Positions 55,326-64,000 of a stretch of 64,000 nt of DNA are shown piece by piece. The stretch covers positions 372,001 to 436,000 of the forward strand of contig OZ241321.1 in NCBI GenBank assembly GCA_965199725.1, read 5' to 3'. The DNA comes from G965199725 sp965199725 (GTDB lineage Bacteria; Pseudomonadota; Gammaproteobacteria; Nitrosococcales; Methylophagaceae). The notes beneath the pieces were generated by a model. It did no database searches, was not told the origin of the DNA, and was given only the letters and a program-made list of their open reading frames with translations. Positions within the stretch are counted from its first letter, which is position 1. Every line of letters starts with the position of its first letter. Position numbers and translations under genes: made by a program.

Positions 55326-56300
55326 CTAACCCCAAGTATTAACCAACACTGTTTTTAGATCATCTTTAGCTTGCTGTGGAATCACTTGACCCACACCTAA
55401 TGGTACATTGTAAGCTGCCATCGCATTCACTAATTGATCTACCTGACTGTTTAACAGGGTTAATCCACCTGCTTCAATACTATCAAGCTGGTTATCAGCA
55501 TGATTATACCAGTTTTTAACAATTACCTGATTATCCGTACCGGCTACAGTAATCTTTAAGTCATTACCACTTTTACTGAACCATAACTGCCTATAGTCAA
55601 TACCATTAAACTTAGCAATATCATTATCACTACTGTCAGCACGTTGATTATCTATCGTATCTTTACCAAAGTCAGAATCAAAGAGATAGGTATCATCACC
55701 TTTACCACCATCAAGATAATCATTACCCTTATCGCCATTTAGGGTGTCATTGCCTGTACCTGCGAGGATAATGCCATCTCTATTTTTACAGCGGCATCGT
55801 TTAAGCTGTTGTTAAATCATTTTTTTAATAGATTAAACCCATCCCAATAATCAGCATAAAGCACTTTGCCCCAATATTGACTTTATCAGCGTTATAGCAA
55901 GTATTAAGTAACCTATCCATTGCAGAAAAATCAAGGAATGGTTCACTGTTACTGACAGTAAAGCGTATGTCTTTGATGTAGTCTTTTAACCGAGTCTTAG
56001 TAACTAAACCTTTATAAACAAATTCAGTTAATGCTTGATAGTTTTTTGTTAATAAGTCTATCTGTTGTTAGGATAAAGTCACAGTTAACAAATGATTACC
56101 GTTAAACCCTTCTAAGGTAGCAATCATTCTTTTAGGGTCTTGTTGTTGCTTGCTGGTATAACCTGATGCCGTGTGGATAAACTTAAAGTTATTCTCTTTA
56201 GCCAGCTTGACACTGGTTTTCATGGTAGAGGTATCAGCCCAAGTGTTGATTAAGTTACGTTGATCTTTATAAGTCGTTTTGTTTTTATAGGTAGTAACTA
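55326..56300 (-). pseudogene. RTX (hemolysin-type) toxin, C-terminal remnant
   Basis: Reading leftward, one part (about 56300-55850) gives TYKDQRNLINTWADTSTMK and EGFNGNHLLTVTLS, then TAA, then QQIDLLTKNYQALTEFVYKG and LVTKTRLKDYIKDIRFTVSN, before TAA. A second part (about 55780-55326) is open to the natural end. It contains the calcium-binding nonapeptides GTGNDTLNGDKGNDYLDGG and GKGDDTYLF, followed by the RTX-associated domain with RQLWFSKSGNDLKITV and IVKNWYNHADNQLDSIE, and stops TAG at 55326-55328. Such modules belong to large type I secreted toxins or adhesins. An internal stop, a missing linking segment and no start make this a remnant. Confidence 0.85.
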
Positions 56301-56306
56301 GGATGG

Positions 56307-56642
56307 TTAATAAAAAATGCTTAGTTTTTTAAGCTTAAGTTTATGCATAAACTGACGATAAACAGAATAGTAAACAAGATAAAAACTTGCTTTAAGACGT
56401 TTGGTAAAGGGCTGTTTGATAAATGTGCTATTTGGTTGCACAATGTTACTTAAGTGATTGTCATACACTTTGTCTGGCGGGTATTGTTGCCTATGATGCG
56501 CTCCTAACATTAAAAGACTGCTTATAATATTTAGGTTAAGAGCCCGTCTTAATCGGCATAAGTGTGCTCTCACTATGCAGTTTAAGTTATGTTTATTTTG
56601 CTTAGCTAACATTAGGGTGTAATTGAATATTGTCTTTGTCAA
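56307..56642 (-). CDS. Hypothetical protein, doubtful
   Basis: A 111-codon frame with ATG that I do not recognise. It is Lys/Leu/Tyr-rich, has no clear signal or membrane segment, and abuts the RTX remnant, overlapping its upstream frame. It could be another fragment of the same decayed locus rather than a functional gene. Confidence 0.25.
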   Translation of the reverse strand: MTKTIFNYTLMLAKQNKHNLNCIVRAHLCRLRRALNLNIISSLLMLGAHHRQQYPPDKVYDNHLSNIVQPNSTFIKQPFTKRLKASFYLVYYSVYRQFMHKLKLKKLSIFY

Positions 56643-56782
56643 GTTTTTTTAAAGTTAACGCTATAATGCCCCATCTTAAATTATCATCCATATGTACAAA
56701 TAATATATCCACCATCTATTTCTGAGGGTGTGTCTATAAATAGGGTGAGGGCACACAAAGCACTGTCAAAAACAAGGCAGCA

Positions 56783-57085
56783 CTATTTATTTTGTGCAGC
56801 AAAAAATTTAGCAAGCAATTTAATTTCTTCATCAGTATAACCACGTGCATGGCGTATCATTACTGTTGCTGGGCGTGTACTTGCTCTAAATGCGTTCATC
56901 TTATCAATAAAATAACGTTCACTTAAACCCACCAACGCTGGCATAATACCAACACTATGGCCATGGGTACCATGACAAGCAGCACAGGATGAAGCTAATA
57001 AAGCAACATTTCTTGGTGAATCAGCCATTGCTGGCATTACTAATACACTGCATAGTATTATCAGCCATATTGTATTCCAACTCAT
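56783..57085 (-). CDS. Periplasmic class I cytochrome c, FccA-like
   Basis: ATG 57085 follows GGAGTGA at good spacing and gives a signal peptide MSWNTIWLIILCSVLVMPAMA ending at AMA (cut here to its start MSWNTIWLIILCS and end VLVMPAMA). The mature protein of about 80 residues has heme-binding CAACHGTHGHSVG, the axial-Met region GIMPALVG, and FRASTRPATVMIRHARGYTD, which resemble the cytochrome subunit of flavocytochrome c sulfide dehydrogenase. No fccB flavoprotein gene is beside it, so it may serve another electron path. Confidence 0.85.
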   Translation of the reverse strand: MSWNTIWLIILCSVLVMPAMADSPRNVALLASSCAACHGTHGHSVGIMPALVGLSERYFIDKMNAFRASTRPATVMIRHARGYTDEEIKLLAKFFAAQNK

Positions 57086-57157
57086 GCTACTCACTCCAAT
57101 TTTAAGTTTGTACACTGGCCCGCGCTATACTAAAAAACATAGGCATCCATCAATTTT

Positions 57158-58123
57158 ATGACCAAGCAAGTACAACTTAACGGTATCATCACTGATGCAA
57201 CAACTGGCTTACGCCAAGATGCAGCACTGGCACAATTATTCCCTGAATATTCACGTAGTCAAATTACCAGATGGATAAAAAGCGGGCAAGTATTGATTAA
57301 TAATAAAAAGATAAGGCCAAGAGACCTTGTTTGTGCTGGTGACCAAGTGATTATCTCAGCTTGCATAGATAACACTGATACAATGTGGACTGCTAAAGCA
57401 ATGGATATTGCTATCGTTTATGAAGATGATGCTATACTTATTATTAACAAACCAGCTGGTATGGTGGTGCATCCTGGCGCCAATCACTATGAAGACACAT
57501 TAGTTAATGCACTGTTACATCATAGGCCCCGACTGGCTGCTATCCCAAGGGCAGGCATCATCCATCGTATTGATAAAGACACAACAGGTCTTTTAGCAAT
57601 TGCCAAAACATTAAAGGCACATCATTCACTAACCAGCCAATTGCAAAAACGTAACGTACTGCGGGAATATCAAGCTATTGTCACTAGGATAATGACAGCC
57701 GGCGGCACTATTGATAAACCTGTTGGTCGCCACTTAAGCGATCGCAAACGGATGGCGGTAAAAGGATCAGGTAAACAGGCAATTACCCATTACCGCGTGG
57801 TAAAACGATACCGCGCTCACACGCATATTCGCTGTCAGCTTGCAACTGGGCGTACCCACCAGATTCGTGTTCACATGGCTTATTTGCATCACCCTTTGCT
57901 AGGTGATCCCGTTTATGGTGGTCGCTTACGCTTACCAAAAAACGCCAGTGATGCAACTAAAAACGTGCTGCAAGGTTTCCGCCGACAAGCACTTCATGCC
58001 GGTTTGCTCGGCTTTGTTCATCCAGTAACAAAAGAGCAGGTATCATGGCAGGTTAGCCCGCCCGATGATATGCTTGCTATACTAAAAGTGTTGGCTGATG
58101 ACGACAGCAATAATACAACATAG
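57158..58123 (+). CDS. rluD: 23S rRNA pseudouridine synthase RluD
   Basis: RluD forms pseudouridines in helix 69 of 23S rRNA. The 321-residue product has an N-terminal S4 domain (SRSQITRWIKSGQVLINNKK), the catalytic Asp in GIIHRIDKDTTGLL, INKPAGMVVHPG, and the C-terminal ATGRTHQIRVHMAYLHHPLL. RluC is the main alternative, but the order of motifs and length favour RluD. Confidence 0.92.
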   Translation: MTKQVQLNGIITDATTGLRQDAALAQLFPEYSRSQITRWIKSGQVLINNKKIRPRDLVCAGDQVIISACIDNTDTMWTAKAMDIAIVYEDDAILIINKPAGMVVHPGANHYEDTLVNALLHHRPRLAAIPRAGIIHRIDKDTTGLLAIAKTLKAHHSLTSQLQKRNVLREYQAIVTRIMTAGGTIDKPVGRHLSDRKRMAVKGSGKQAITHYRVVKRYRAHTHIRCQLATGRTHQIRVHMAYLHHPLLGDPVYGGRLRLPKNASDATKNVLQGFRRQALHAGLLGFVHPVTKEQVSWQVSPPDDMLAILKVLADDDSNNTT

Positions 58124-58211
58124 CAGCCGCCATAAAAGGCTCCAGATAATAACAACGCACCAATTAAAATAATAACCCAAGCTTAAAAACTAAAAATACT
58201 GGCTAGTAAGA

Positions 58212-60311
58212 CTACTTGCCTTTTTTCGCTTCTTCACGCTCTTTAGTTTCTTTAATAACCTTTTCAGCAACATTATGCGGACACGGCCTATATTGTAAAA
58301 ACTCCATAGAAAACTGACCGCGACCTGATGTCATTGTACGCAATGATCCTATGTAACCAAACATTTCGCTTAATGGCACCTCACCGTTAATACGAACACC
58401 AGTAGACGCTGCATTCTGTGACTTAATCATACCGCGCCGACGGTTAAGATCGCCAATCACATCCCCTACATAATCATCCGGTATAAATACATCAACTTTC
58501 ATAATGGGCTCCATCAGTTGAGGACCAGCCTTCGGCATTGACTGGCGATAAGCAGCCATCGCAGCCAATTCAAAAGCAATCGCTGATGAGTCTACTGGAT
58601 GAAACGCACCATCAAACAGCGTTACCTTAAAATCTAGACAGGGGAAACCAGCTAATACACCACGCTCTCTCATTTTCTCGAAGCCAGCTTCAACAGCCGT
58701 CCAGAATTCACGTGGTACTGAACCGCCGGTTACGGTTGATTCAAACTGAAAGCCGCTGGCTGGCTCACCTGGTTCAATAATGTAATCAATTTTGGCAAAC
58801 TGACCGGCGCCACCTGATTGTTTTTTGTGGGTGTAGCTGTCCTCAATACGTTGGGTGATTGTTTCACGATAGGCAACTTGTGGTGCACCTGCTGATACCT
58901 CAACGCCATGGGTGCGCTTCAATATGTCAACCTTAATATCTAAGTGTAATTCACCCATACCTTTAATGATGGTTTCACCGCTATCTCGGTCTGTCTCAAC
59001 ACTAAAGGATGGGTCTTCCTTAATCATTTTGCCCAATGCAATACTCATCTTTTCCGTACTTGCTTTATCTTTGGGCGCAATGGCAACAGAAATAACTGGA
59101 TCTGGGAAAATCATCGGCTCTAATGTCGCTGGCACTTTAGGATCGCATAAGGTATGACCTGTCTGCACATCCTTCATGCCAACAATAGCAATAATATCGC
59201 CTGCCTGAGCAGAATCCAGTTCACCGCGATCATCAGCGTGCATTTCTACCATACGACCGACTCGCTCTGTCTTACCGGTAAAGGTATTTAATATATTATC
59301 GCCTTTGTTCAGCACACCAGAATAAATACGAATAAATGTCAGTGCGCCAAAACGATCATCCATAATCTTAAAGGCCAGTGCTCGCAACGGTGCATCAGAT
59401 GTGACTGTTGCAACTTCACCTGTTTCACTACCATCTAAATTAATTTCTGGTTGGGGGGCAACTTCTGTTGGATTGGGCAGATATGCTACCACCGCATCCA
59501 GTACCATCTGCACACCCTTATCCTTAAAGGCACTACCACAGTATGTTGGAAAAAAATCCATGTTTAACGTACCCTTACGAATACATCTTTGTAAATCTGC
59601 AACTGAAGGTTCTTCACCTTCAAAATACTTTTCCATCAGGTTATCATCTTGCTCAAGAACAGTCTCAACCAGCGTTTCGCGGTACTGTTCAATTTGCTCT
59701 GCCATATCCGCAGGCGGCGCTTCAATCCGAAATGCTGTTGTATCCTTTTCGTTGTCCCAGATATAGGCTTTGCGCGTTAACAAATCAACACAACCGCTAA
59801 AATCGTCTTCAACACCAATTGGCAGCACCATCACTAACGGATGCGCACCCAATACATCTTCAATCTGCTTAATAACATGAAAAAAATCAGCGCCCATACG
59901 ATCCAGTTTATTCACAAAAATAATGCGTGATACTTTAGATTCGCTAGCATAACGCCAATTAGTTTCTGACTGCGGCTCAACACCACCACTGCCACAAAAT
60001 ACGCCAATACCACCATCCAAGACCTTAAGCGAGCGATAGACTTCAATCGTAAAATCAACATGACCTGGTGTATCAATGACATTTAAGCGGTGATCGTTCC
60101 AATAACAGGTAGTTGCCGCAGATTGGATGGTAATGCCACGTTCGGCTTCTTGGTCCATAAAGTCCATTGTTGATTCGCCATCATGAACCTCACCTATTTT
60201 ATGAATTTTACCGGTCAGTTTCAGAATGCGCTCGGTTGTTGTAGTTTTACCAGCATCAACATGAGCGAAAATGCCAATATTTCTATATCTGGATAGATCT
60301 GTAGCAGCCAT
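58212..60311 (-). CDS. fusA: Elongation factor G, second type
   Basis: EF-G is the GTPase of ribosomal translocation. The 699-residue product has G1 IFAHVDAGKTTTTERIL, switch II DTPGHVDFTIEVYRSL, NKLDRMGADF, and domains II-V to the end (MSGRGQFSMEFLQYRPCP-like TSGRGQFSMEFLQY). The starts LTGKIHKIGEVHDGESTMDF and FCGSGGVEPQSETNWRYA are those of a paralog found alone in many marine gammaproteobacteria. This gene is not beside rpsL, rpsG or tuf. A canonical fusA is therefore expected elsewhere; if it is absent, this one is the sole EF-G. Confidence 0.93.
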   Translation of the reverse strand: MAATDLSRYRNIGIFAHVDAGKTTTTERILKLTGKIHKIGEVHDGESTMDFMDQEAERGITIQSAATTCYWNDHRLNVIDTPGHVDFTIEVYRSLKVLDGGIGVFCGSGGVEPQSETNWRYASESKVSRIIFVNKLDRMGADFFHVIKQIEDVLGAHPLVMVLPIGVEDDFSGCVDLLTRKAYIWDNEKDTTAFRIEAPPADMAEQIEQYRETLVETVLEQDDNLMEKYFEGEEPSVADLQRCIRKGTLNMDFFPTYCGSAFKDKGVQMVLDAVVAYLPNPTEVAPQPEINLDGSETGEVATVTSDAPLRALAFKIMDDRFGALTFIRIYSGVLNKGDNILNTFTGKTERVGRMVEMHADDRGELDSAQAGDIIAIVGMKDVQTGHTLCDPKVPATLEPMIFPDPVISVAIAPKDKASTEKMSIALGKMIKEDPSFSVETDRDSGETIIKGMGELHLDIKVDILKRTHGVEVSAGAPQVAYRETITQRIEDSYTHKKQSGGAGQFAKIDYIIEPGEPASGFQFESTVTGGSVPREFWTAVEAGFEKMRERGVLAGFPCLDFKVTLFDGAFHPVDSSAIAFELAAMAAYRQSMPKAGPQLMEPIMKVDVFIPDDYVGDVIGDLNRRRGMIKSQNAASTGVRINGEVPLSEMFGYIGSLRTMTSGRGQFSMEFLQYRPCPHNVAEKVIKETKEREEAKKGK

Positions 60312-60526
60312 ATTACACCTTAAATTTTTGTGTTAGAAAATATAAAAACAAAGCTATCTATTCTACACTAGTTTAGGGTTCAAATATAGCTACCCTTGGC
60401 CTTTAGACGTCAAAGTCAGCAGCTTAACCATTCTATAATAAAAATAATAATGCTGTTGGTCAGGTATTGTATTTTCTGAAAACAATCAACCAAAACTGAA
60501 AAGCCATCACAAGCTAACGACAGTAA

Positions 60527-60541
60527 CGCTAATTATTAGCG
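60527..60541. repeat. Perfect 15 bp palindrome
   Basis: CGCTAAT T ATTAGCG, two 7 bp arms around one base, in the non-coding region upstream of fusA. Operator-like; binding protein unknown. Confidence 0.5.
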
Positions 60542-60572
60542 CGTTTGCAGCTAGAAATATGACAAATCATGT

Positions 60573-60683
60573 TTATTTCTTACTATCCGATTTTTCTATC
60601 GCGGCAAGCAAGTCTGCCGCTGACTCAAAGGCATAGAAAAACTTAACTTGCTCCCACGCCAAGGGTGGCGTTTTTCTTCTACA
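60573..60683 (-). pseudogene. Possible gene remnant in the fusA upstream region
   Basis: A 36-codon frame without start reads TPPLAWEQVKFFYAFESAAD then LLAAIEKSDSKK and TAA at 60573-60575. The composition is strongly protein-like and helical. I do not recognise it. The same DNA can fold into two hairpins on the other strand, so it could be RNA instead. Confidence 0.35.
60656..60678 (+). terminator. Rho-independent terminator-like hairpin
   Basis: Arms ACGCCA (60656-60661) and TGGCGT (60666-60671) around AGGG are followed by TTTTCTT. Just before it another hairpin, GCGGCA/TGCCGC, spans 60601-60620. No rightward gene precedes it, so it may end a small RNA or be left from a lost gene. Confidence 0.5.
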
Positions 60684-60866
60684 CTAATCCGCTTATAAAA
60701 AGACGACCACCAATGTATTCAAAGTATAGATTGATCAAATCGTAGTTTGTACTGTTATTTTTATAATTCAATAGATAGTGTTTTATTGGTAAAATCCGGT
60801 AAGTTCATCATTTTTTCTGTTTTTATTGTTATTACGAGAAAAAAATTATAGCTATCTATCAGGCTG

Positions 60867-61244
60867 TCACTTTTCTGTCTTTGCTGCAATCACATAAGCA
60901 ATTAGTCCAAATACAAAGAAAATGAACAGCAACAAGGCAATAGACTGAAGTGAGCCAATTATTGTGCGATAAATTTCTAATACCCAGTGATTAAAATCAA
61001 GGACGGGTGGCGTGAAATCATCTGTAGGTTGCTTGATAAAACTGCTCAAATAATATACGTCAACCCCGCCCGATAGCCCGACAACAAGGACAGCAAACTT
61101 AAGATATTTTACCCACGCATAGGCAATATCGCTCGCTACAATTTTGACAAGTATATCTTCAATAGCCGCTGCAAATAACTTAGCAGTAATTAAACAAATA
61201 ACTAAAGCAACCACAAAAGTAACGCTTAGCAACAATAAAAACAT
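60867..61244 (-). CDS. Small inner-membrane protein, unknown
   Basis: The 125-residue product has about three hydrophobic helices: residues 1-25, about 48-66, and about 96-120. Between the second and third is a periplasmic-side loop with FIKQPTDDFTPPVLDFNHW. I do not recognise the family. It is divergent from the NYN gene across 310 bp, in which no further gene or clear motif is seen. Confidence 0.6.
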   Translation of the reverse strand: MFLLLLSVTFVVALVICLITAKLFAAAIEDILVKIVASDIAYAWVKYLKFAVLVVGLSGGVDVYYLSSFIKQPTDDFTPPVLDFNHWVLEIYRTIIGSLQSIALLLFIFFVFGLIAYVIAAKTEK

Positions 61245-61554
61245 TATTATTTAACCCCTTAAATACACCGATTTAACGCCAAAGGCAATTAATCAACTGC
61301 TTGCTGATTTATTGGAATTGCTTTACTAAACTGCTCGCTCGCTCCTATAGCAGCTTGTTCAATTTTAACATAATTGCAACAACATAAATGGACTTAGCCT
61401 TAGCGATTAACACATTTTGCCCAACAAACACATGCAAGCTTCACAGCACCTTAGCAAAAACTGTCATGGCAAGTTGTAACTATTTGTTGATTTTGTAAAG
61501 CAGATGGTGCAGAATTGGTTGATATCATTTAAAATTTGTAGGTATTAAGGGTGC
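61245..61554. other. Divergent intergenic region
   Basis: 310 bp between the small membrane protein and the NYN gene; promoters for both must lie here, but no strong -35/-10 pair or repeat was noted. Confidence 0.4.
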
Positions 61555-62286
61555 ATGGCAGAAGAAGAAAGGCACAACATTGCGTTATTCATTGATGCCG
61601 ATAATACGCCGGCTTCAAAAATAGATTTTATTCTCTCTGAGCTTGCACGCTATGGCACTGTCAATATGCGTAGAGCATACGGAAATTGGACAAAGTCTCA
61701 CCTAAAACCTTGGCATGATATTCTTCATGAAAATGCAATACAACCAATTCAACAATTTGATGTAACCAAACAAAAAAATGCCTCTGATATTGCACTCACA
61801 ATTGACGTAATGGACACGCTATACACAAAAGGTGTTGATATCTTTTGTCTGGTATCATCTGATGCTGATTTCACCCCAGTTGCTACAAGAGTGAGAGCTG
61901 AAGGAAAAATAGTATTGGGTTTTGGAGAAAAGAAAGCGCCTGAGGCATTCAGAACTGCTTGCTCCAATTTTCTGTACTTAAATGAGGGTGAAGAAAAGTC
62001 AAAACAAATTATAAGGGTCTCTTCAGCAAAGCTAAAGCAAGACACAAAACTGGTAAACCTGCTTAGACAAGCTGTTGAAGCAGCTGAAGATGAACAAGGC
62101 TGGGCGATATTTAGCCTGATAGGGAGCCACATTAAAAACAGATCATCCTTTGACCAACGTAATTATGGTTACAGCAAACTAAGTGATCTATTTTTAGCGA
62201 TTGATCTTTTTGAGGTTAAGGAAATTAAAACAGCAGCAAATGGTAGACCCATATATGGAGTCAAAAACAAGGAACGCGCAAAGTAG
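61555..62286 (+). CDS. NYN-domain (LabA/DUF88) protein with LOTUS/OST-HTH domain
   Basis: The 243-residue product has an N-terminal PIN-like NYN domain with the acidic residues ALFIDADNTPASK, NASDIALTIDVMDTLYTKG and VSSDADFTPVATRVRAEG, the metal-dependent ribonuclease pattern. A C-terminal winged-helix of OST-HTH/LOTUS type (about residues 165-235, GWAIFSLIGSHIKNRSSFD and YSKLSDLFLAID) probably binds RNA. The family is widespread; physiological targets are unknown. GTG/ATG choice: ATG 61558 region start MAEEERHNIALFID as given fits. Confidence 0.88.
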   Translation: MAEEERHNIALFIDADNTPASKIDFILSELARYGTVNMRRAYGNWTKSHLKPWHDILHENAIQPIQQFDVTKQKNASDIALTIDVMDTLYTKGVDIFCLVSSDADFTPVATRVRAEGKIVLGFGEKKAPEAFRTACSNFLYLNEGEEKSKQIIRVSSAKLKQDTKLVNLLRQAVEAAEDEQGWAIFSLIGSHIKNRSSFDQRNYGYSKLSDLFLAIDLFEVKEIKTAANGRPIYGVKNKERAK

Positions 62287-62400
62287 TTTAACGGGCAAAC
62301 TAAACACAAAGGCTCAACTTGTCCGTTAATGTATAGTAAAAAGGTTAACATGGCCTTACACCTTCAACCGCAACACAGTAAATATTAAGGAGTAAAGAAA

Positions 62401-63480
62401 ATGCCCCCTAATCATATACCTGAGCAAATTACCGCTATGGCAGCATTAGCGCCTAAGGCTAAGGTAGAGAGTTACCGTTACCCACCAAAGCCGCTAGCAA
62501 AGCTGGATGCTGATATAAGAGTCACCTACACTGGTGTGTGTGCAACTGATGTCCATATGATTGATAATGACTGGGGTATTACACGCTATCCTTTGGTGCC
62601 CGGTCATGAAGTTGTTGGTCATGTAATTGCTGTTGGCGCTGATATCACCGACCTAAAAGTCGGCGATGTTGTTGGCCTTGGGGCACTTGCACAAGCCTGC
62701 GGTGAGTGTGAGTGTTGTCAGCAGGGGATAGACAACCTCTGCCCTCATCGCAAGTTCACCTACTTTGGAAACACGATAGATGAGACTGGCGAACATGTAC
62801 ATCATGGCGGATTTTCTGCATATCTTCGCACTGATTCACGTTTCTTGTTTAAGATTCCTCAAGGCTATAGAGAGCAATGTGTCGGGCCGCTAATGTGCGG
62901 CGGTCTCACTGTAGCCGCCCCACTCTATGAATTTGCTGGTCATAAATGGGACTTACAAGGTAAGCGGGTTGGCATTGTTGGCATTGGTGGACTGGGGCAC
63001 ATGGCTATTCAGTTCGCTGCCAAAATGGGTGCTGAAACCTTTGCGCTCTCTCGTAGTACAAAGAAAAAGAAATTCTGTGAAAATTTGGGTGCGACGGGCT
63101 TCATAAATTCATCCGACAGCGCAGAAATGGCTACTAATGCTGGCACACTTGACTACCTTCTGTTCTGCATCTCTGGAGGTAATATGGATATTAATCACTA
63201 TGTCGGCCTAATGCGCCCGTACGGCACCCTCCATTTTGTTGGTGTGCCTCACACGTTTGACAACTTCAACCTGATGGGACTTATGTTCAATCGTCTGACG
63301 TTGTCATCTTCCCCTATCGGATCAAGTAATCAGATGCGGATCATGCTTGAGTTTGCCGCCAAGAATGATATCAAACCTATTATTGAAGAATTTACCCACA
63401 AAACAGCAAATGAAGCTATTGAAAAGGTTCGCAATGGTAGTATCCGTTTTCGCGCTGTCCTCAAAAACGATTTAGTTTGA
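62401..63480 (+). CDS. Zinc-dependent alcohol dehydrogenase, YahK/cinnamyl-alcohol type
   Basis: The 359-residue product has the catalytic zinc site GVCATDVHMIDNDWG and PLVPGHEVVGHV, and a structural zinc lobe (GECECCQQGIDNLCP). The nucleotide fold is IVGIGGLGHMAIQFAAKMGA. This is the NADP(H)-dependent broad-range aldehyde reductase class. A strong AAGGAG ribosome site precedes ATG 62401 by 8 nt. The neighbouring dps suggests a stress setting. Confidence 0.93.
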   Translation: MPPNHIPEQITAMAALAPKAKVESYRYPPKPLAKLDADIRVTYTGVCATDVHMIDNDWGITRYPLVPGHEVVGHVIAVGADITDLKVGDVVGLGALAQACGECECCQQGIDNLCPHRKFTYFGNTIDETGEHVHHGGFSAYLRTDSRFLFKIPQGYREQCVGPLMCGGLTVAAPLYEFAGHKWDLQGKRVGIVGIGGLGHMAIQFAAKMGAETFALSRSTKKKKFCENLGATGFINSSDSAEMATNAGTLDYLLFCISGGNMDINHYVGLMRPYGTLHFVGVPHTFDNFNLMGLMFNRLTLSSSPIGSSNQMRIMLEFAAKNDIKPIIEEFTHKTANEAIEKVRNGSIRFRAVLKNDLV

Positions 63481-63554
63481 GGACTAAGTTTTTCCATATA
63501 CAAAAAATTGATAAAATTATATTGAGCCCAAATACAAAGTAAAAGGTTGCTATA

Positions 63555-64000
63555 GTGACTATCAATATAGGCATTAACAAAAAAGACAGGGAAAATGTAG
63601 CATACCATCTTAAGCGTTTGCTGGCAGATACCTATACACTTTATTTGCAAACCCATAACTTTCACTGGAATGTGGCTGGTAGCCAGTTTCGGGAACTGCA
63701 CTTAATGTTTGAAGAACATTACACAGAGCTTGCAGTAGCAGTAGATGATATTGCTGAACGTATTCTGACACTTGGCATGGCTGCGCCGGGCACCTATCAG
63801 ACTTTTTCAGCTTTAAGCTCCATCAAAGAAGTTGAAGGTGTACCTAAAGCCGTTGAAATGATAGACATCTTAAACCATTCACATGAGACAGTCGTCAGAA
63901 CATGCAGAGAGGCGCTCAAAGTAGCGCAGTGTGCTGATGATGAATCCTCAGCAGCGCTGATTTCTGATCGGATGCGCATTCATGAAAAAACAGCGTGGAT
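63555..64000 (+). CDS. dps: DNA-protecting ferritin-like protein Dps (cut by window edge)
   Basis: Dps stores iron and shields DNA under starvation and oxidative stress. GTG 63555 starts a frame of 148 codons to the window edge: TINIGINKKDRENVAYHLKR, the ferroxidase motif THNFHWNVAGSQF, HYTELAVAVDDIAERI and AAPGTYQTFS. No ATG precedes the conserved part, so GTG is the likely start, with AAAAGG about 8 nt upstream. It follows the dehydrogenase by 74 nt. The protein is nearly complete; only the C-terminus is missing. Confidence 0.92.
   Translation, partial: MTINIGINKKDRENVAYHLKRLLADTYTLYLQTHNFHWNVAGSQFRELHLMFEEHYTELAVAVDDIAERILTLGMAAPGTYQTFSALSSIKEVEGVPKAVEMIDILNHSHETVVRTCREALKVAQCADDESSAALISDRMRIHEKTAW

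Overview
The window is a 64 kb chromosomal segment of an AT-rich gammaproteobacterium (roughly 40% GC by eye). The evidence is the mre/mrd cell-shape cluster divergent from gatCA, the order miaA-hflX-hflK-hflC-yjeT-hisZ-purA, ndk-rlmN-pilF-rodZ-ispG-hisS, divergent fur/bamE next to recN, recC-recB-recD, and rpmB-rpmG. I cannot name the genus. An isolated FccA-like cytochrome c hints at sulfur chemistry. Many recently broken genes (hflX, a yjeT-like gene, an IS3 transposase, an S24 repressor, Sel1-repeat copies, a leucine-rich-repeat gene, an RTX toxin) suggest relaxed selection or genome erosion, as in host-associated lineages. That is inference.

Layout. 1-5.5 kb: leftward mreB-mreC-mreD-mrdA and rightward gatC-gatA followed by a retropepsin-like protease; gatB is not in its usual place. 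5.5-6.95 kb: an orphan reading-frame tail and a decayed IS3-family element. 7-17 kb: a leftward series tyrS, rho, miaA, hflX (broken), hflK, hflC, yjeT-like (broken), hisZ, purA. 17.2-25.7 kb: anmK rightward, then leftward ndk-rlmN-pilF-rodZ-ispG-hisS-pgi-gcvH. 25.9-29.4 kb: nadK-recN, fur and bamE. 29.4-31.6 kb: leftward coq7, a 247-residue protein built from 15 Trp-Tyr motifs, and a beta-carbonic anhydrase whose start lies 20 nt after the repeat gene. 31.6-37 kb: an accessory region with an intact Sel1-repeat protein, two decayed Sel1 remnants, a broken S24 repressor, palindromes and direct repeats around an intact rnr. 37.3-37.6 kb: tRNA-His and tRNA-Thr behind a good sigma70-type promoter. 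37.6-48.6 kb: leftward manC, galE, recD, recB, recC. 49.3-55.1 kb: rightward TlpA-like thioredoxin, rpmB, rpmG, a four-gene Gld-type ABC export cluster and mutM. 55.3-56.6 kb: RTX toxin wreckage. 56.8-64 kb: cytochrome c, rluD, a second-type EF-G, a small membrane protein, a NYN-domain protein, a zinc alcohol dehydrogenase and the start of dps.

Most genes are ordinary housekeeping: envelope shape, tRNA modification and charging, recombination, redox and iron control. The strongest candidate for something undescribed is the Trp-Tyr repeat protein at 30076-30819 apparently co-transcribed with a carbonic anhydrase. Its regular, multivalent, basic architecture looks like a scaffold or a multi-unit precursor rather than an enzyme. 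I know of no matching family, and the function is open.
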